Assembly: GCA_023213315.1 (NCBI GenBank) | Contig: JAKCPI010001598.1 | Coordinates: forward strand, 62,001 to 126,000 | DNA length: 64,000 bases | Origin: Euborellia annulipes | Lineage: Eukaryota > Arthropoda > Insecta > Dermaptera > Anisolabididae | Direction: 5' to 3' | Part shown: one piece after another, positions 33,708 to 44,937 of the stretch | How the letters are laid out: each line of letters opens with the position of its first letter | Position numbering within the stretch: the stretch's first letter is position 1 | Translations under genes and position numbers: made by a program | Notes under the pieces: generated by a model | Database searches by the model: none | Seen by the model: only the letters and a program-made list of their open reading frames with translations | Told to the model about the DNA's origin: nothing

Positions 33708-34442
33708 GCCCTCGAGGCTTGGCGTAGAGGTTAGCGTGCTAACCTCCAGCGGCGTAACAGCCTTTGAGGGCGGAGGGGGCGAAGCTCAACAGGGGCGCCG
33801 TTTTTCGTTCGACTTTTTTTTTTTTTTTTAGTATTCGGATCTCGTTCCGGCTTTTTTTTGTCATTTTTCTCAGGATTTGTGATATAAAACGAATTTATTA
33901 TGATATTAATATATATATATATATATATAGAGGTAAGAGAAAGAAAAAATTGTAATTATAAAGCCTCTATATACATTATTTATTATGTTTGGAATTAAAT
34001 TCATTTAAAATAGTAGAATTCAAGTTGTAATATAATTTTAAAAGAAAACAATCAATTTTTTAAGACAATCGATGAAAAGAATATGATAAAATCACATTCG
34101 CTGGGCTATATCTTAGAGGCCGTAGGGCGCCTATGCCGGTTTCGGGGGGCGCCAAGGGCTCGATGCGCCTGGGGCGGGGGCCGCCCCCCTCCCCCCCCTG
34201 GTTACGCCACTGCTAACCTCGTATACCAAACATCGCGGGTTCGGACCCCAGGCAGACCGATGATTTTATTTAAGCCATTTGGATACCAAATGGCTTAAAT
34301 AAGAATGCCTGGACCCTAATATAGAAAAATTCATAAATAACGGTTATCGTCAAAGTCTTATATGGCCTAAGTTGCCGAAAAGACTGTGTGAATGTGTGTG
34401 TGAATGAGAAAAAAGTGTGAATGTTTAAAAAAAAAAAATAAA
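33708..34442 (+). mobile_element. SINE-1 copy with 10-bp target duplication, split by a hAT MITE
   Basis: GCCCTCGAGGCTTGGCGTAG head; TAAATTTTAC is duplicated exactly at 33698-33707 and 34443-34452. The head is broken at CTAACCTC by the hAT element; box B, hairpin, core, GTGTGAATG tail and poly(A) follow. Confidence 0.9.
33747..34212. mobile_element. hAT-type MITE, group 4 (466 bp)
   Basis: Termini CAGCGGCGTAAC and GTTACGCCACTG are inverted repeats of the CAGNGGCGTA hAT type. The octamer CTAACCTC is duplicated exactly (33739-33746, 34213-34220) and is part of the SINE consensus. It contains a partial family A-like hairpin at 33905-33950. ORFs inside are not genes. Confidence 0.92.
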
Positions 34443-34603
34443 TAAATTTTACATCTTAAATTCTATCTAATGTAGGGCGTACTGACGGAAACTAACATAT
34501 TTCGACACAAGTGTGACAAGTACTGTACAATACACATATTGCAATTACCGAAAGTAAGAAAAAGTTGTGTGCTGTGCGACACAAGATTTTTTCATATAAT
34601 TTT

Positions 34604-34766
34604 TTTTTTTTTTATTTCATTAAAGGTCTTTTTCGGCAACGAAGGCCATTTAGACCCCGTCTCTATTTATTTAAATTGGATTGGTAGCCAATCTAATTGA
34701 AAGACGGGATGCAAACCCGCAACTCTTGGAACAAATGGCCACTAACCACTACACCAAGGCCCGAGG
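34604..34766 (-). mobile_element. SINE-2 copy, full length, with 13-bp target duplication
   Basis: Minus strand: CTCGGGCCTTGGTGTAGTGG head, GGGTTTGCATCCCG box B, 3' core AAATGGCCTTCGTTGCCG and a poly(A) tail (poly-T on +). TTCATATAATTTT flanks it at 34591-34603 and 34767-34779. Confidence 0.88.
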
Positions 34767-34969
34767 TTCATATAATTTTCTTAAAACGTAAAAACAGCAA
34801 TGTAAATATAACCCAAATAACTCTCAAGGTTTGCGCTGTGAAGTATTCGATAAAGACCAGTCAAGTGTGTCTATATGTATTGTTAGGTAAATAAAAAATA
34901 TATTTCCTTGGAGCAAATTTCGGATTGATTGTTTTAGCATTGATAATGACATGAACATATAGAGAGAGT

Positions 34970-35300
34970 GAAAGAGAACACCTGCGCCGTTTTATAATAA
35001 TCCGCATCCTCGTCATTGATGCCCCCTGTATTTGGAATTAAACGTGTTTTACAAAGTTGGCTGGCTGCGTTCAATAGTTTTAGAGTCAGGGGGCGATCAT
35101 GAACCACGCTAATACGCTAATTGTATATAAAACACCCCCCGGTAATTCTGCACGCCCAGAGTGTGCCAGATAACAATTCCATAAGCCCGCGAGAGCCAAA
35201 AGCGGATTATCTCTTCTCTCTCTCTGCGGGGGAAAAAGAGCCCCCAGATTTAAACGCTCATGCTAATTGAATAGGCGAACCGACGTCTCTCTCTCTTCTT
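34970..35300. promoter_or_regulatory. Candidate intronic enhancer
   Basis: A repeat-free stretch with near-balanced base composition in an AT-rich intron. It has clustered homeodomain-type sites (GCTAATACGCTAATTG), an octamer-like ATGCTAAT followed by TGAAT, AACAATTCC and CAAAG motifs. No long ORF. Function is inferred only from composition and motifs. Confidence 0.3.
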
Positions 35301-36574
35301 TGTCTCTCTCTCTCTCTCTGTGTCCACTTTATTCCGGATTAAGGGGTGGTGTTTGTGCTATCGTTGGAACCAAACCCGACTTGGAATAAAGAGAGAGAGT
35401 GTGTTTGATAATTAAAACAATCCAAGCCCCTTAATTTTGGATTTAAAAATTTAATAAAAATGATTTATAATATTATTTAGGACACCATATTTTATTCTTT
35501 GTAAATGGAATTATTTTGTGTAGCGAGTAGAGAGAGAAAATAAGAACTGATAGAGTATTAAGAGTAGTAAATTAATCATAAATTAAAGATGTGTGTGATT
35601 TTAAGGAGGTAATGTGAACGGGTGAAGACAGGAAGTGGTGGTTCTTGACGGGAGTGGTGAAAATTTTTGTAAAGAAGTGGCGCATTCAAGAAAGGGAGGG
35701 TAATAATGATTTAAATCAATTTAACACTAGAAACTTTCAATAATGATTTAAAAACGAATTCGATTTAGTATTAATAAAAACTTGTTCATGAAAAATAAAA
35801 TTTTGTTCAAAGGGAGCCCCCCTTTGTCCGTTAGTGAAGAAGGGACATCTCACCCAGAAAGCAAAATTTTTATAATTCCATTAAAAATGCGCAATAAATA
35901 ATTTCGTATTTGGTTGCTGGAAGGTAGGCAACCAAAATGACCAACTGACTAATGTATTGCTTAATGTTTTAGAGTCGATCTCAGTCATACCGCAGATCTG
36001 TTACTAATAACAAAAGTACAATCGTCCAATTAAAAAGTCCTCAGATCAATTATTCAAATAATTCATTAGTCAAATGGTCATTTGAGAACAGTTTGATTCC
36101 TTAAACCAAATACAAACAGATTAATGCACCCCTTTGTAATTTCTTAGCAAACCATGTAACATACGACTAAAGAGATTATAAAATATAATGAACATAATAT
36201 ACGTATAATACCATTTATATATATATTTTTTTAAAATTAATTGGTCATCATTAATTGCAATTTAAATGAGCTGAGAGGAAGCGAACCAAGACCCTTCGTT
36301 CATAAAGACTGAGAATAGGGATAAACAAAAATTGATGAATAAATGGGATTTGGTGGCTGTGAATATATTTGATCCTAAATAAGAACAAGTTGAGCCAAAT
36401 AAAAAGCCTTTATATGCTTATCGAGGATTTTTATTTGGCTGAATGTGGTCTCATTTAGAATCAAAAATTGATGAGATATTTATGAGGCTTAAATAATAAA
36501 TATCATATCTTTAGTCCTGGTGAGTTAAATAAATAATAAATATGTTTAATTAAAAAGTGGTGGCTGTGATGATA
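35301..36574. other. AT-rich intron DNA with CT/GA microsatellites
   Basis: CT-rich to 35323 and GA-rich 35388-35402. 36235-36305 has a GAAGCGAACCAAGACCC tRNA-like scrap. No gene seen. Confidence 0.5.
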
Positions 36575-37016
36575 ACTTTGAGAGGAAGGGCAGAGGCAGC
36601 CAAAAAGAAATAATTCTGAATGCTACAACAATTTTCCGGAGACGTTTCGGTGCATTTATTTATGATCCATCATCAAAGTGTTTTTTTATGGTCAGAGTAA
36701 GTCTAAAATTGACTGGTATATATACATATGTTTTGAATTTTTTACAATTGAACATGTATATTGTTGAAATGGCATACAATGCTTGACAATGGTCACCCAA
36801 GAGAGTGAATTGTATGGATTCTAAATGAGACCACATTCACTCTCTTGGGTGACCATTGTCAAGCATTGTATGCCAGACAATTTTAGACAACTCTGAGCAT
36901 AAAAAAAACACATTGATGATGGAGCATAAATAAATGCACCGAAACGTCGCCGGGAAATTGTTGTAGCATTCAGAATTATTTCTTTTTGGCTGCCTCTGCC
37001 CTTCTCAAAATAAATA
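36575..37016. mobile_element. Foldback element with two hammerhead-like cores and an inner palindrome
   Basis: Outer arms run GAAGGGCAGAGGCAGCC...GAGACGTTTCGGTGC and complement. Minus strand at 36643-36678 and plus strand at 36913-36949: TTGATGA, T, GG..GCAT-loop-ATGC..CC, GAAACGTC. The centre (36769-36871) is itself a palindrome with ~40-bp arms starting GGCATACAATGCTTGACAAT. A detached arm copy is at 8210-8275. Confidence 0.8.
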
Positions 37017-38448
37017 TGTTTGTTTGTTCAACACGCATTCACAGCATCTTTTCTAAATACTGTCGAAAAAAATTATTAACTAAATTATTTCTATAAAAAT
37101 TAATTTTATGTATTAATATTAATATATTATATTCAGCATTAATAGTGTAGAAAAATTTAATAAACAGAATGAAATTTTATTAATAGGACAATTTGAATAA
37201 TATATAATACACTTTATTTACAGTGCAATAGAGTGAGAGAGGGGTTCAATAAAGGGATGCACCCCAGGGCTTGAATATTATTAATAATAATTCAATTGCT
37301 GCTGATTTCTTTTCGTTTCATTGCATTCCCATTAATTGTTCTTCAGTTGGATGAGCAAATCAAGCCAGGGGCAATTGAAGCATTTGTTTTGCACGTGTCA
37401 GGGAGCAAGAATTATAATAAAAAAAAAGAAGTATTGCTTCCAAATATGAAATAAGAGAGTGCCAGGGAGGTGCTGGTGGGGGAAGGATACGATATTAAGC
37501 TTTCAATAGTCGTAATAGACAAAAGGGAGGCAATTTGCTCTTTATTATTCATACATAAATGACTGACGCACTGAATATCGTTTTTGGTTGTCAATAGATA
37601 AACTCTAAAAGCCTCCTGCTTTACTTGCAAAGTTTATACATATATACGAATTATATTATGAAGTGCACGTAAATGTTCTTTCGGTTTTGTTGTTTTTCGT
37701 TATTTATGCTCTTGGATTTACAATAGTTAGCAGAACTTTTGATGATCGATTTTTGGATAATCTTTCCAGAATTTCTAATTAACTTCATTTTCATATAAAA
37801 TTTCAAACAATTTTAGGCAATATACGCGAGGAAAATTTGTGTGTGTTGATGGATGTATGTGAAATAATGGAAATCTCTCGCAAGCCGGTCATAATAAATA
37901 GGCAATTTGAAATTATACCAGAATAAAAAAAAAACTTTGTTCAGGACCAAGAAAAACTTCATGCATTTTTCGAAAGGAGTAGGCTACACACCGGTGCTGA
38001 GGGAATTCTTGGTCAAACTAGAACATCCTCCCTATCATTGAAGAGGTTGGGTAAAAGGAACCGGGTGGATCCAGAAATAATAAGTATTAGCTAGAAATTA
38101 AAGCAGAAGGAGTTAGAGATAGGAAAAGTAACTTCACGGGGGGTGCAGGTTGGGTTTGAGGTGTTTGTCTTCATGCACGGAAGCACCTCGGGTAAAATAA
38201 ACGGAGATCTCTGTAGGAATTTCAAATAATAACAAATGGCCTTATAAAAACTTATAAAATAAGTCATACAATAAAAAAAGGAAATCTAAAATAAATTTGT
38301 GTCGATCTAACCACTCAGGTTGTCTAACTATTAGGTGAAATATGAATACTATTTAGCACTCATTTAAGTCGAAGCCAATCTTATTAGCAGTTATAATTTA
38401 TTTGTATTTGAGAATTGACGAGAAGCTCAAAGAGAGATATTGTTGCAG
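37017..38448. other. Intron end, AT-rich, no gene seen
   Basis: 37310-37630 is slightly less AT-rich, with a GCACGTGTCAGG E-box and ATTGTTC. It precedes the Sox exon 2 acceptor; the polypyrimidine tract at that acceptor is weak. Confidence 0.45.
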
Positions 38449-39109
38449 GGCCTTGCATATGAAGGAGCATCCTGACTACAAATATCGACCACGACGTAAA
38501 CCTAAGGCGTTAGTCAAGAAGGAACCTAAATATGGATTCTCACTGCCTTCACTGATGAGCTCAGTGGCAGACGGCCATCATCTTTTAGGAAGAGGGCTAC
38601 TACCACCCCCAACAGGCCCACCGCCACCTCCACCACCTCCGCCGCCGCCTCCACTACTTGGTACCGATGCTGATCTCAAATTCCCCCGTTCCATCTTCCC
38701 CACATTTCCATATCCGGCGTTATATCCTCTGCATCCAGCAGCAGCCGCGAAGCTACACGCAGATGACCTCGGTTCTAAGGTAGCAGCCGACCTGGCGCTA
38801 CAAGCGCTTTATGGAAACTCACTCTACTCACAGGCAGCTGCTGCAGCTTGGGGAAGTGCTGCTGCAGCTGGTTGTATGGTATCTTGTAATTGCCCACCGC
38901 CACCACCACCGCCACCTCCACCTCCGCCACCCACACCACCCACGCATCCCTCAGCAGACAGCCCCACATCGCCTACCACGCCTACACCGCCTCCAGACAG
39001 CATCAAACGTCCCGTTGCCTACGTGCTTGTCAAGCCTGACGAAACTCAGCCACCTCAAGCCCCACCACCACCGCCACCGCTCTACCCCAGCCCCCAACAC
39101 ATCATCTGA
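38449..39109 (+). CDS. Sox21b: Sox21b-like SoxB2 transcription factor, coding exon 2 (end of HMG box, C-terminal domain, stop)
   Basis: The acceptor TTGCAG ends at 38448. The first base completes Arg82, and the frame runs [19 protein letters not shown] (83-101), the exact continuation of exon 1's HMG box. [16 protein letters not shown] after the box is SoxB2-like. The C-terminal region has a histidine/leucine stretch, a proline run at about 134-152, and the block [17 protein letters not shown] (about 194-210) followed by an alanine tract. A second proline run lies at about 231-247 and [12 protein letters not shown] at about 269-280, before TGA at 39107-39109. The alanine block and the RPVAYVLVK motif are, from memory, features of arthropod Sox21b proteins; Sox21a is the alternative. 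Both proline runs are coded by CCA/CCG/CCT mixtures and may vary in length. The other-frame ORFs over this exon are shadows. Confidence 0.92.
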
Positions 39110-39480
39110 AGACCGCTTCCGGTTCTCCCATCTAGGGAGAACCTGGAGGCTGTATGGTGGAGGGCGGCAGCCGCTGCTGCCGTTGCCGCCTCCTCTACCG
39201 CCTCCGATGAACAGCGGCCTCTATCAGCTGACAGTAGCAGTCAGTGAGTCGAGGGGGGACATATTATAATCCATAAAGAAAACAGAACATACGGCTTATA
39301 GGTTATAAGATATCCTAATGGGTGGAAAAATCAAAATCTGAAGGTCTGAAGGACCATAATAGACCACTCTGCGAGTGTAGATATTGTAATGTTGGGTTGC
39401 GAGGATGCAGGCAATTGGCTGAAGAAGACCATAATATTTTTAACAAAACGACCAATAAAGATTATTTTGATGGGGTTGGA
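39110..39480 (+). other. Probable 3' UTR and poly(A) signal of Sox21b-like gene
   Basis: The first 150 bases after the stop stay GC-rich and contain CTGC/CCGCC repeats. A canonical AATAAA lies at 39454-39459, followed by a T/G-rich stretch. Another AATAAA occurs near 39573. The exact cleavage site is inferred. Confidence 0.45.
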
Positions 39481-40972
39481 GAATAATAACCAGCAGTTTT
39501 ATTGCTCCACCTGACGTTCTTTATTTAGCAAATATTTCGATGCATAGAACACGCTTTAAAATTTAATTTATAAAAATAAAGAATATTTTTTTTTAAGATA
39601 TTATTGTATTTTCTCATGATAACAATAATTTAATTCTCACTCTCAATATATTTTCATTACAAGACATTGTAAAAATTGTAAAAAAAAAAAAAAATTCAAT
39701 CTAAATTCTAAAGTTGGACAAAATATATTTTGTGGTTTTCTCTTATTAAGTGTTCAATTATTCGAGCATGGTTATCAAAGGGTATCTTAAAACAGGTAAG
39801 CCTACTGCAAAGTTATCTTTTGCACTATAATGATGCATTATCTGTCTGTATATAATATGTAAAAATCAGCCGATTACATGTGATTCTTTTTTTTTTCTTA
39901 TGCCTCACTCAATCTTAGATCAGTCATCATTGGTGGAGCCAAAAAAAATATCAACGAATATTCGCTAATGTCCGTACGCCTGCCTGTCTATCATGCTCTG
40001 TTTAAGTTACTTGATATTTCTGAAGTTTTAGTATGTTCAAAGAGGACCTAATATGGATTAGAAAAAAATTATTTTTGTGCTGAAATTTCTATTACTTTTT
40101 GAGTTATTAATTGTTGAAGTTAGGATTTCTCCCATAGGAAATGTATGGAGAGGATATTCAAATTTATGAGAGTGGCCTACTTTCTGCTTGAAATAATTAA
40201 TTGAAATTCTCAGAGGATCTTCTTAAGATAACAGGAAAGGAAAGGCAAGGATAGTCTGCAGTTCGAGCAATAAATTCTCCTATAGAGGAAAACAAAAAAA
40301 AGGCTCTCCAGGCTAAGCGCGAAGGCCGCCTGAGGTGAATCGTGAGGCTAGTAATTATTAAGATTTATATTACACCGAGCGTTAAACATTTTTTAAAAAC
40401 AATAACTCGTGGGTTTTTGAGGCTCCGACCACTTAATTTGTGTGTATATCATCCATAATTAATAATCATCAGTGGTGTATGTATGTGTTTTTCATAGAAA
40501 CGAATCACTTCTTATACTGCTACCGATGTTTTTTTATTATTTCCTATTATAAGTCATCTATTATACATATAAATGTAAATATTCTCTCTCTAAATACATA
40601 TCAATGTGTTAAATGTTTATTATTATTATATTGTTTATATTATAATTATGTTCTTTTAATTGTTTTTATTTTCAAAGACTAATTGTGATGACGTCATCAT
40701 ATCGATCCAAAATAGATAAAATGTTTATATCAAATATTTAATATTATATATATATTGTATAGAATACAAACGGCTCATTTTATTAGATTATTCAATATTA
40801 TGACGTCATTATTTTCAAATTAATGAATAAATAAATAAAAAAAAAAAAACATTTATAAAATATTAAGATTGTAAAAAAAAAGAATAACAATTGTTGTGAA
40901 TAAAATGGCATTAATTATAAAATTTTTTTAAACCTTTTTTTTATCCTCTTAAATGAAAATCCTTTATATTTT
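39481..40972. other. AT-rich downstream DNA with a family D repeat
   Basis: 39955-40205 matches the family D body (TATCATGCTCTGTTTAAG, TTTTGAGTTATTAATT, TCTCCCATAGGAAATG), and 40280-40360 has the trailing AAAAAAGGCTCTCCAGGC. An 80-aa ORF at 40440 is AT-driven. No gene seen. Confidence 0.5.
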
Positions 40973-41499
40973 ACTTTCTCTTACCTCTATATATATGTTA
41001 ATATATATAGAGAGGAAGTATTGGATTCATGTCAAAAATTCGATGTCAAGATTTTGATGTATATACACGTTTTGAGGTCCCCTGAATCCAAAAAAGGGGG
41101 TTTTCGCGACATGGTCTGTCTGTGTGTGGGTGTGTGTTCAATTTTAAGCATGAAGGAATTGAGCTAGTTGGTTGAAGTTTTAAATTTAAGTTAGACACCC
41201 GTAGGACGTAAAAATAAGCTTTTAATCAAAATTGGCCAAAAAGTACTAGTGGTTTACTGATGTACTTTTTCAGTTTTTTTTTTTTTTTTTTTTTTATTTT
41301 CTCAAAATTCGTTCTAACAATTTTGATTAAAATTCAAAAATCAATTATTTTTTAGATGCTCTTTAAAATGTATATTCTCATTTTGTCATTGAAATCTTCT
41401 GAAGACCACTTTACTTTGGGAATTATCACGAAAAATATGGTGCGACAAGCACAGAACACAACTTTCGATTACCGAAGGCAACAGTCACACCAGATTTTT
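40973..41499 (+). mobile_element. Family A element, internal deletion near 3' end
   Basis: 5' hairpin, the GACATGGTCTGTCTG block, the AGTACTAGT core and ATGCTCTTTAAAATG. It then jumps from GAAGACCACTTTACT to a shortened 3' hairpin (AACTTTCGATTACCGAAGG). Confidence 0.85.
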
Positions 41500-41998
41500 G
41501 TTTTTAATATTGATGGATATTATTAAATTTTAGAAGTATTAATAAATTCTATTTAATAATTATATAAAAATATATTTTAAAATTTTTATAAAAATCGATC
41601 AAGTAAAATTTCCCAACACATTCGAGTAACATTCATTCTAGAACGGACGGACTCTCCTACAGGCATTTTACTTAGCTCATTTCGACCCTTTGAGACTTAT
41701 TGTGAGGAACTATCTTGACGAAATCAGAAGAATAATTAGTTTTTTTACGGTTATATTTTAGCTATATTGCGTTCAATTATAAGATATACCTGATAGATAG
41801 GTACCTTTAAAAATTTATAATTTTTTATTTATTCAGAGATTTAAGGGCGCTTCAGCTACCAGAGGGCCATTTACTCCACACGGTAGAAAGGAGAACAAAC
41901 TATTTTATTAATTCACAGGACAAATATCACAGCAATTTCTAATTACCACTATTATAATTTATATATAAACGACAGAATTATTACTTTATCTCGTCTTA

Positions 41999-42115
41999 TG
42001 ACGTTCCACGCCAATGTTTTTCGGGGAACCCAACCGAAATTGAGTCGTTCTCAACAGCAACAATATCGGTGGCTGTTGATCTACTCTATTGCCAGGCCCC
42101 CCGGCGTTTGGTAAG
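41999..42115 (+). CDS. Candidate unrecognised exon ending at a GTAAGT donor
   Basis: An open frame starts at ATG 41999 (MTFHANVFRGTQPKL, then a Gln run and YRWLLIYSIARPPG). It reaches GGCGTTTG followed by GTAAGTTG, a perfect donor context. If it is not spliced, the frame stops at that TAA. Base composition is far less AT-rich than the neighbours, and the stretch matches no repeat in the window. The product is unknown. Confidence 0.25.
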
Positions 42116-42384
42116 TTGTAAATAATACTAATCGACTAATTATGTGAAAATCTGAGTGTGGTAGTGTTATACGTACAAGATATTAAGTTAGGGCCACCGT
42201 AGAAAAAAAATGCAAAAAAATTGAATTATTTTCATTTCTTTATTAATGCTGAATCGAATCCGGAATTAAAATAAAATATAATAAATCATTATTACATCCT
42301 GACTTTAAATGTGCCACTACCTCTCCTCCTTTTCTACACCAAAAAATTTCGAGCTTCCTCTTTAACAAATCGTGGGACCGCCAC

Positions 42385-42644
42385 CAAGAGCGGATCCAGA
42401 GGAGTTTCTGGGGGGGGGGGGGGGGGGATCTGGTGTGGCTGATCGCAGAGCACAGAATTTTTTCTTACTTTCGGTAATTTAAAGGTGCATTCTTGTTTTC
42501 CAGAATATATCAATATATACGAATCAAATTTTTAAGTATTAATTTTTAAAATTTTATATTAAAAATAAGGATTTATCCATAAAAAATATTTTTCTCAAAT
42601 CTCAATTGCCTCCTTTTACCCCCTCCCCCCTGTATCCGCCCTTG
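42385..42644. mobile_element. hAT-type MITE, group 5 (260 bp)
   Basis: Begins CAAGAGCGGATCCAGAGG and ends TGTATCCGCCCTTG. ACCGCCAC is duplicated exactly at 42377-42384 and 42645-42652. A piece of the family A 3' hairpin (ATCTGGTGTGGCTGATCGC) lies inside. Confidence 0.9.
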
Positions 42645-42652
42645 ACCGCCAC

Positions 42653-44114
42653 TGACTGTGCACTAAATAGACAAATGAATTAAAGTTCCTTTGATTCATC
42701 AGGATCCGAAATGACTTAAAATTAAATAAAAAAAAAAAAAAATTGAATAGAAATTGTAATAAATAAATGTGCTTGGATCACAAATATAGTACAATAATTA
42801 GTATAACAAGTACGGCGAAAGTTGCCAAAAAGACGATGTTAGAATCTCCTTTCCCCTCTAAAAAATCAAAATTAAAAAATAAATAAAATATAGGCATTGA
42901 AATTGCAAAACTTTTCTTCTTACAATGTTAATATCGAGATAGCAGAACAATTTTCTTCTAATAAAAGTTGTTTTTTTTTATATGTTTTTGAAAAATTGCA
43001 CAACGAAAGAATCAGAAAGCAATCCTATCTTAAATTACACATGTTATTAAGTGGCGTGAGGGCCAAGGCCGTCATATCATATAGTCATGTTATCGAGGGA
43101 TATCCATCTCCGGCTAATATCCGCCCAAAGACTAGAATTGAATATCTAAGGGGATGAAGAGAGAGGGTTGCCAATAAAAATCAGATGATCTTTTTGATTT
43201 ATAACCATGATACTTCCGCCTCATCATCTCTCTCTCTTGGAAATTAGTAACTGAGAAAATTGAAGGGTAAAAAACGAATTGGTAGTGTCAGAAGAGATAC
43301 TAAAGATAAGAATGATTGACATAAAAATTAATAGTGCTCGATACGGCAGTTCATTTTGAATATTATTCACTTATTTCTTAATTTTTTTACTTTATAAACC
43401 AGTATATGAACTTGATTTCACAAACTGGGTATATTAAAATTAAAGCACGAAAGTATATGAAAAACGATTGAAAATTCATATTTTTTTTTACAGATTTCAT
43501 GTTCATTTTTATTGTATCAAGAATAGAAAGAGCGGAGAATTTATTTGCAAATTGTTGCAAATTGCACGATATATAGTCTTGTCGTCGTGTAAACATAAAA
43601 CACATTCAAAATTGCCCATTCGTGGAGAGAGACAAACGTGCGCTTTGTTTTAAGAGGAAGTGGAAAATGGCTGAATGGGATTATCGCAATACAAATAAGG
43701 TGGTTTTGTGACTCTGATAACCTGACATCTAAGGCCCTATTGTGCCCTTGTTATTCTGACCTGGATTTTATCTTGGTCATGAAGAAAAAACACATGGAGG
43801 TCTTTATAATAATAATCAGAGGGACACAAGGGATGTTGACACTAACAGCGACTGCCTTTTTTTTTTAAAGAAAAAAAAACTTGCTTTTTGTGAATAATAA
43901 TTATCGTAATTATTTTATGAAAGAAAAAGAAATTAATTTAGATGCATATCAAAAATAATAACTAAATATAGTATATTAGTAAATTTTTTTCTCAAAATTA
44001 CTATAGTGACCCGTGATCTGACTTTTTTCGGCCATTTAGTGAAATCAGATCAATGGTAAGAAAAAAGTTATTAAGTTATTACAATTTTTAAGTATCTATG
44101 TGCACATACTTTTT
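42653..44114. other. AT-rich DNA, no gene recognised
   Basis: A GC-richer patch at 43040-43140 ends an 86-aa ORF of unknown nature. 43600-43860 holds a 76-aa ORF. Neither has recognisable motifs or splice evidence. Confidence 0.4.
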
Positions 44115-44794
44115 ACTTTCTCTTACCTATGTATATATGTAATATATATATATAGAGAGAAAGTATTGGATTCATGTCAAAAATTCGATGTCGAGATTTT
44201 GATGGATCTTCACGTTTTGAGGTCCCCTGAATCGAAAAAAGTGGTTTTCGCGACATGGTCTGTCTGTCTGTGTGTGTGTCGTGTGTGTGTGTGTCTGTGA
44301 ACAAAATATCTCAAGAACGAAAAGAGCTAGGAAGTTGAAATTTTATATTTAAGTTAGGCACCCCCATGGGACGTGACACGAAGCTTTTGAACAAAATCGA
44401 CCAAAAAGTACTAGCACTTTACTGATTCACTTTTTCAGTTTTTTTCGATTTTCTCAAAATTTGCTCCAACGATTTTTTTTTTTAAATTCAAAAATCAATT
44501 ATTTTTTAGATTCTCTATAAAATGTATATTCTCATTTTGTGATTGAAATATTCTGAAGACCACCTTACTCTTGTACTCCATAGAAAAGATAGGAGAAATG
44601 GTTGCCATGGTATCAAAATATAAACATTTTGCCATACTTATAAATTTTACATCTTGAAAATCGAATGAACCGTACTGTCGGAAACTAAATACATGTCGAC
44701 ACAAAAAATCTGGTGTGACAAGCACAGTACACAACTTTCGATTACCGAAGGTAAGAGAAAGTTGTGTGCTGTGCGCCAGTCACACCAGATTTTT
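44115..44794 (+). mobile_element. Family A element, full length (~680 bp)
   Basis: The clearest complete copy: 5' hairpin ACTTTCTCTTACC...AGAGAGAAAGT, (GTCT)/(GT)n microsatellite at 44261-44297, core AGTACTAGCACTTTACTG, GGTTGCCATGGTA, and the terminal hairpin AAAAAATCTGGTGTGAC...GTCACACCAGATTTTT. Confidence 0.92.
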
Positions 44795-44937
44795 GAAATT
44801 GGAAAAATATCAAATCGAAATATAAGGGAAATTCAGAAATTTGTGAACTTAATTATAAGAAATTTTTATAAATATCAGTATTTTGCAGCCCCTCGTTAAA
44901 ATTTTCTAAACAAAATTCATATCATTTTACCTTTTTT

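Larger units (their letters stand above)
33545..34592 (+). mobile_element. Family A element, internally deleted, split by SINE-1
   Basis: The 5' hairpin to GAGGTCCCCTGAG is joined to GAAAGATAGGAGAAAT (deletion of the middle). It is broken at TAAATTTTAC (33698-33707) by the SINE, resumes at 34443 and ends with an eroded 3' hairpin. Confidence 0.8.
24866..38448 (+). other. Sox21b intron (13,583 bp, phase 2)
   Basis: The intron is bounded by GTCAGT and TTGCAG and interrupts codon 82 of the HMG box. It is made largely of mobile elements (family A copies, hAT MITEs, SINEs, foldbacks and a tandem GC-rich repeat) embedded in AT-rich DNA. No extra coding exon is needed to join the two halves of the HMG box, because the frame is continuous across the junction. 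The repeat-poor stretch 34970-35300 is the best candidate for an intronic enhancer. Confidence 0.9.

Noticed and set aside
38811..39269. 152-aa overlapping + frame and minus poly-Gly frames over Sox exon 2
   Set aside because: Shadow frames of the proline-rich Sox coding sequence; the Sox frame is fixed by the HMG box and splice junction.
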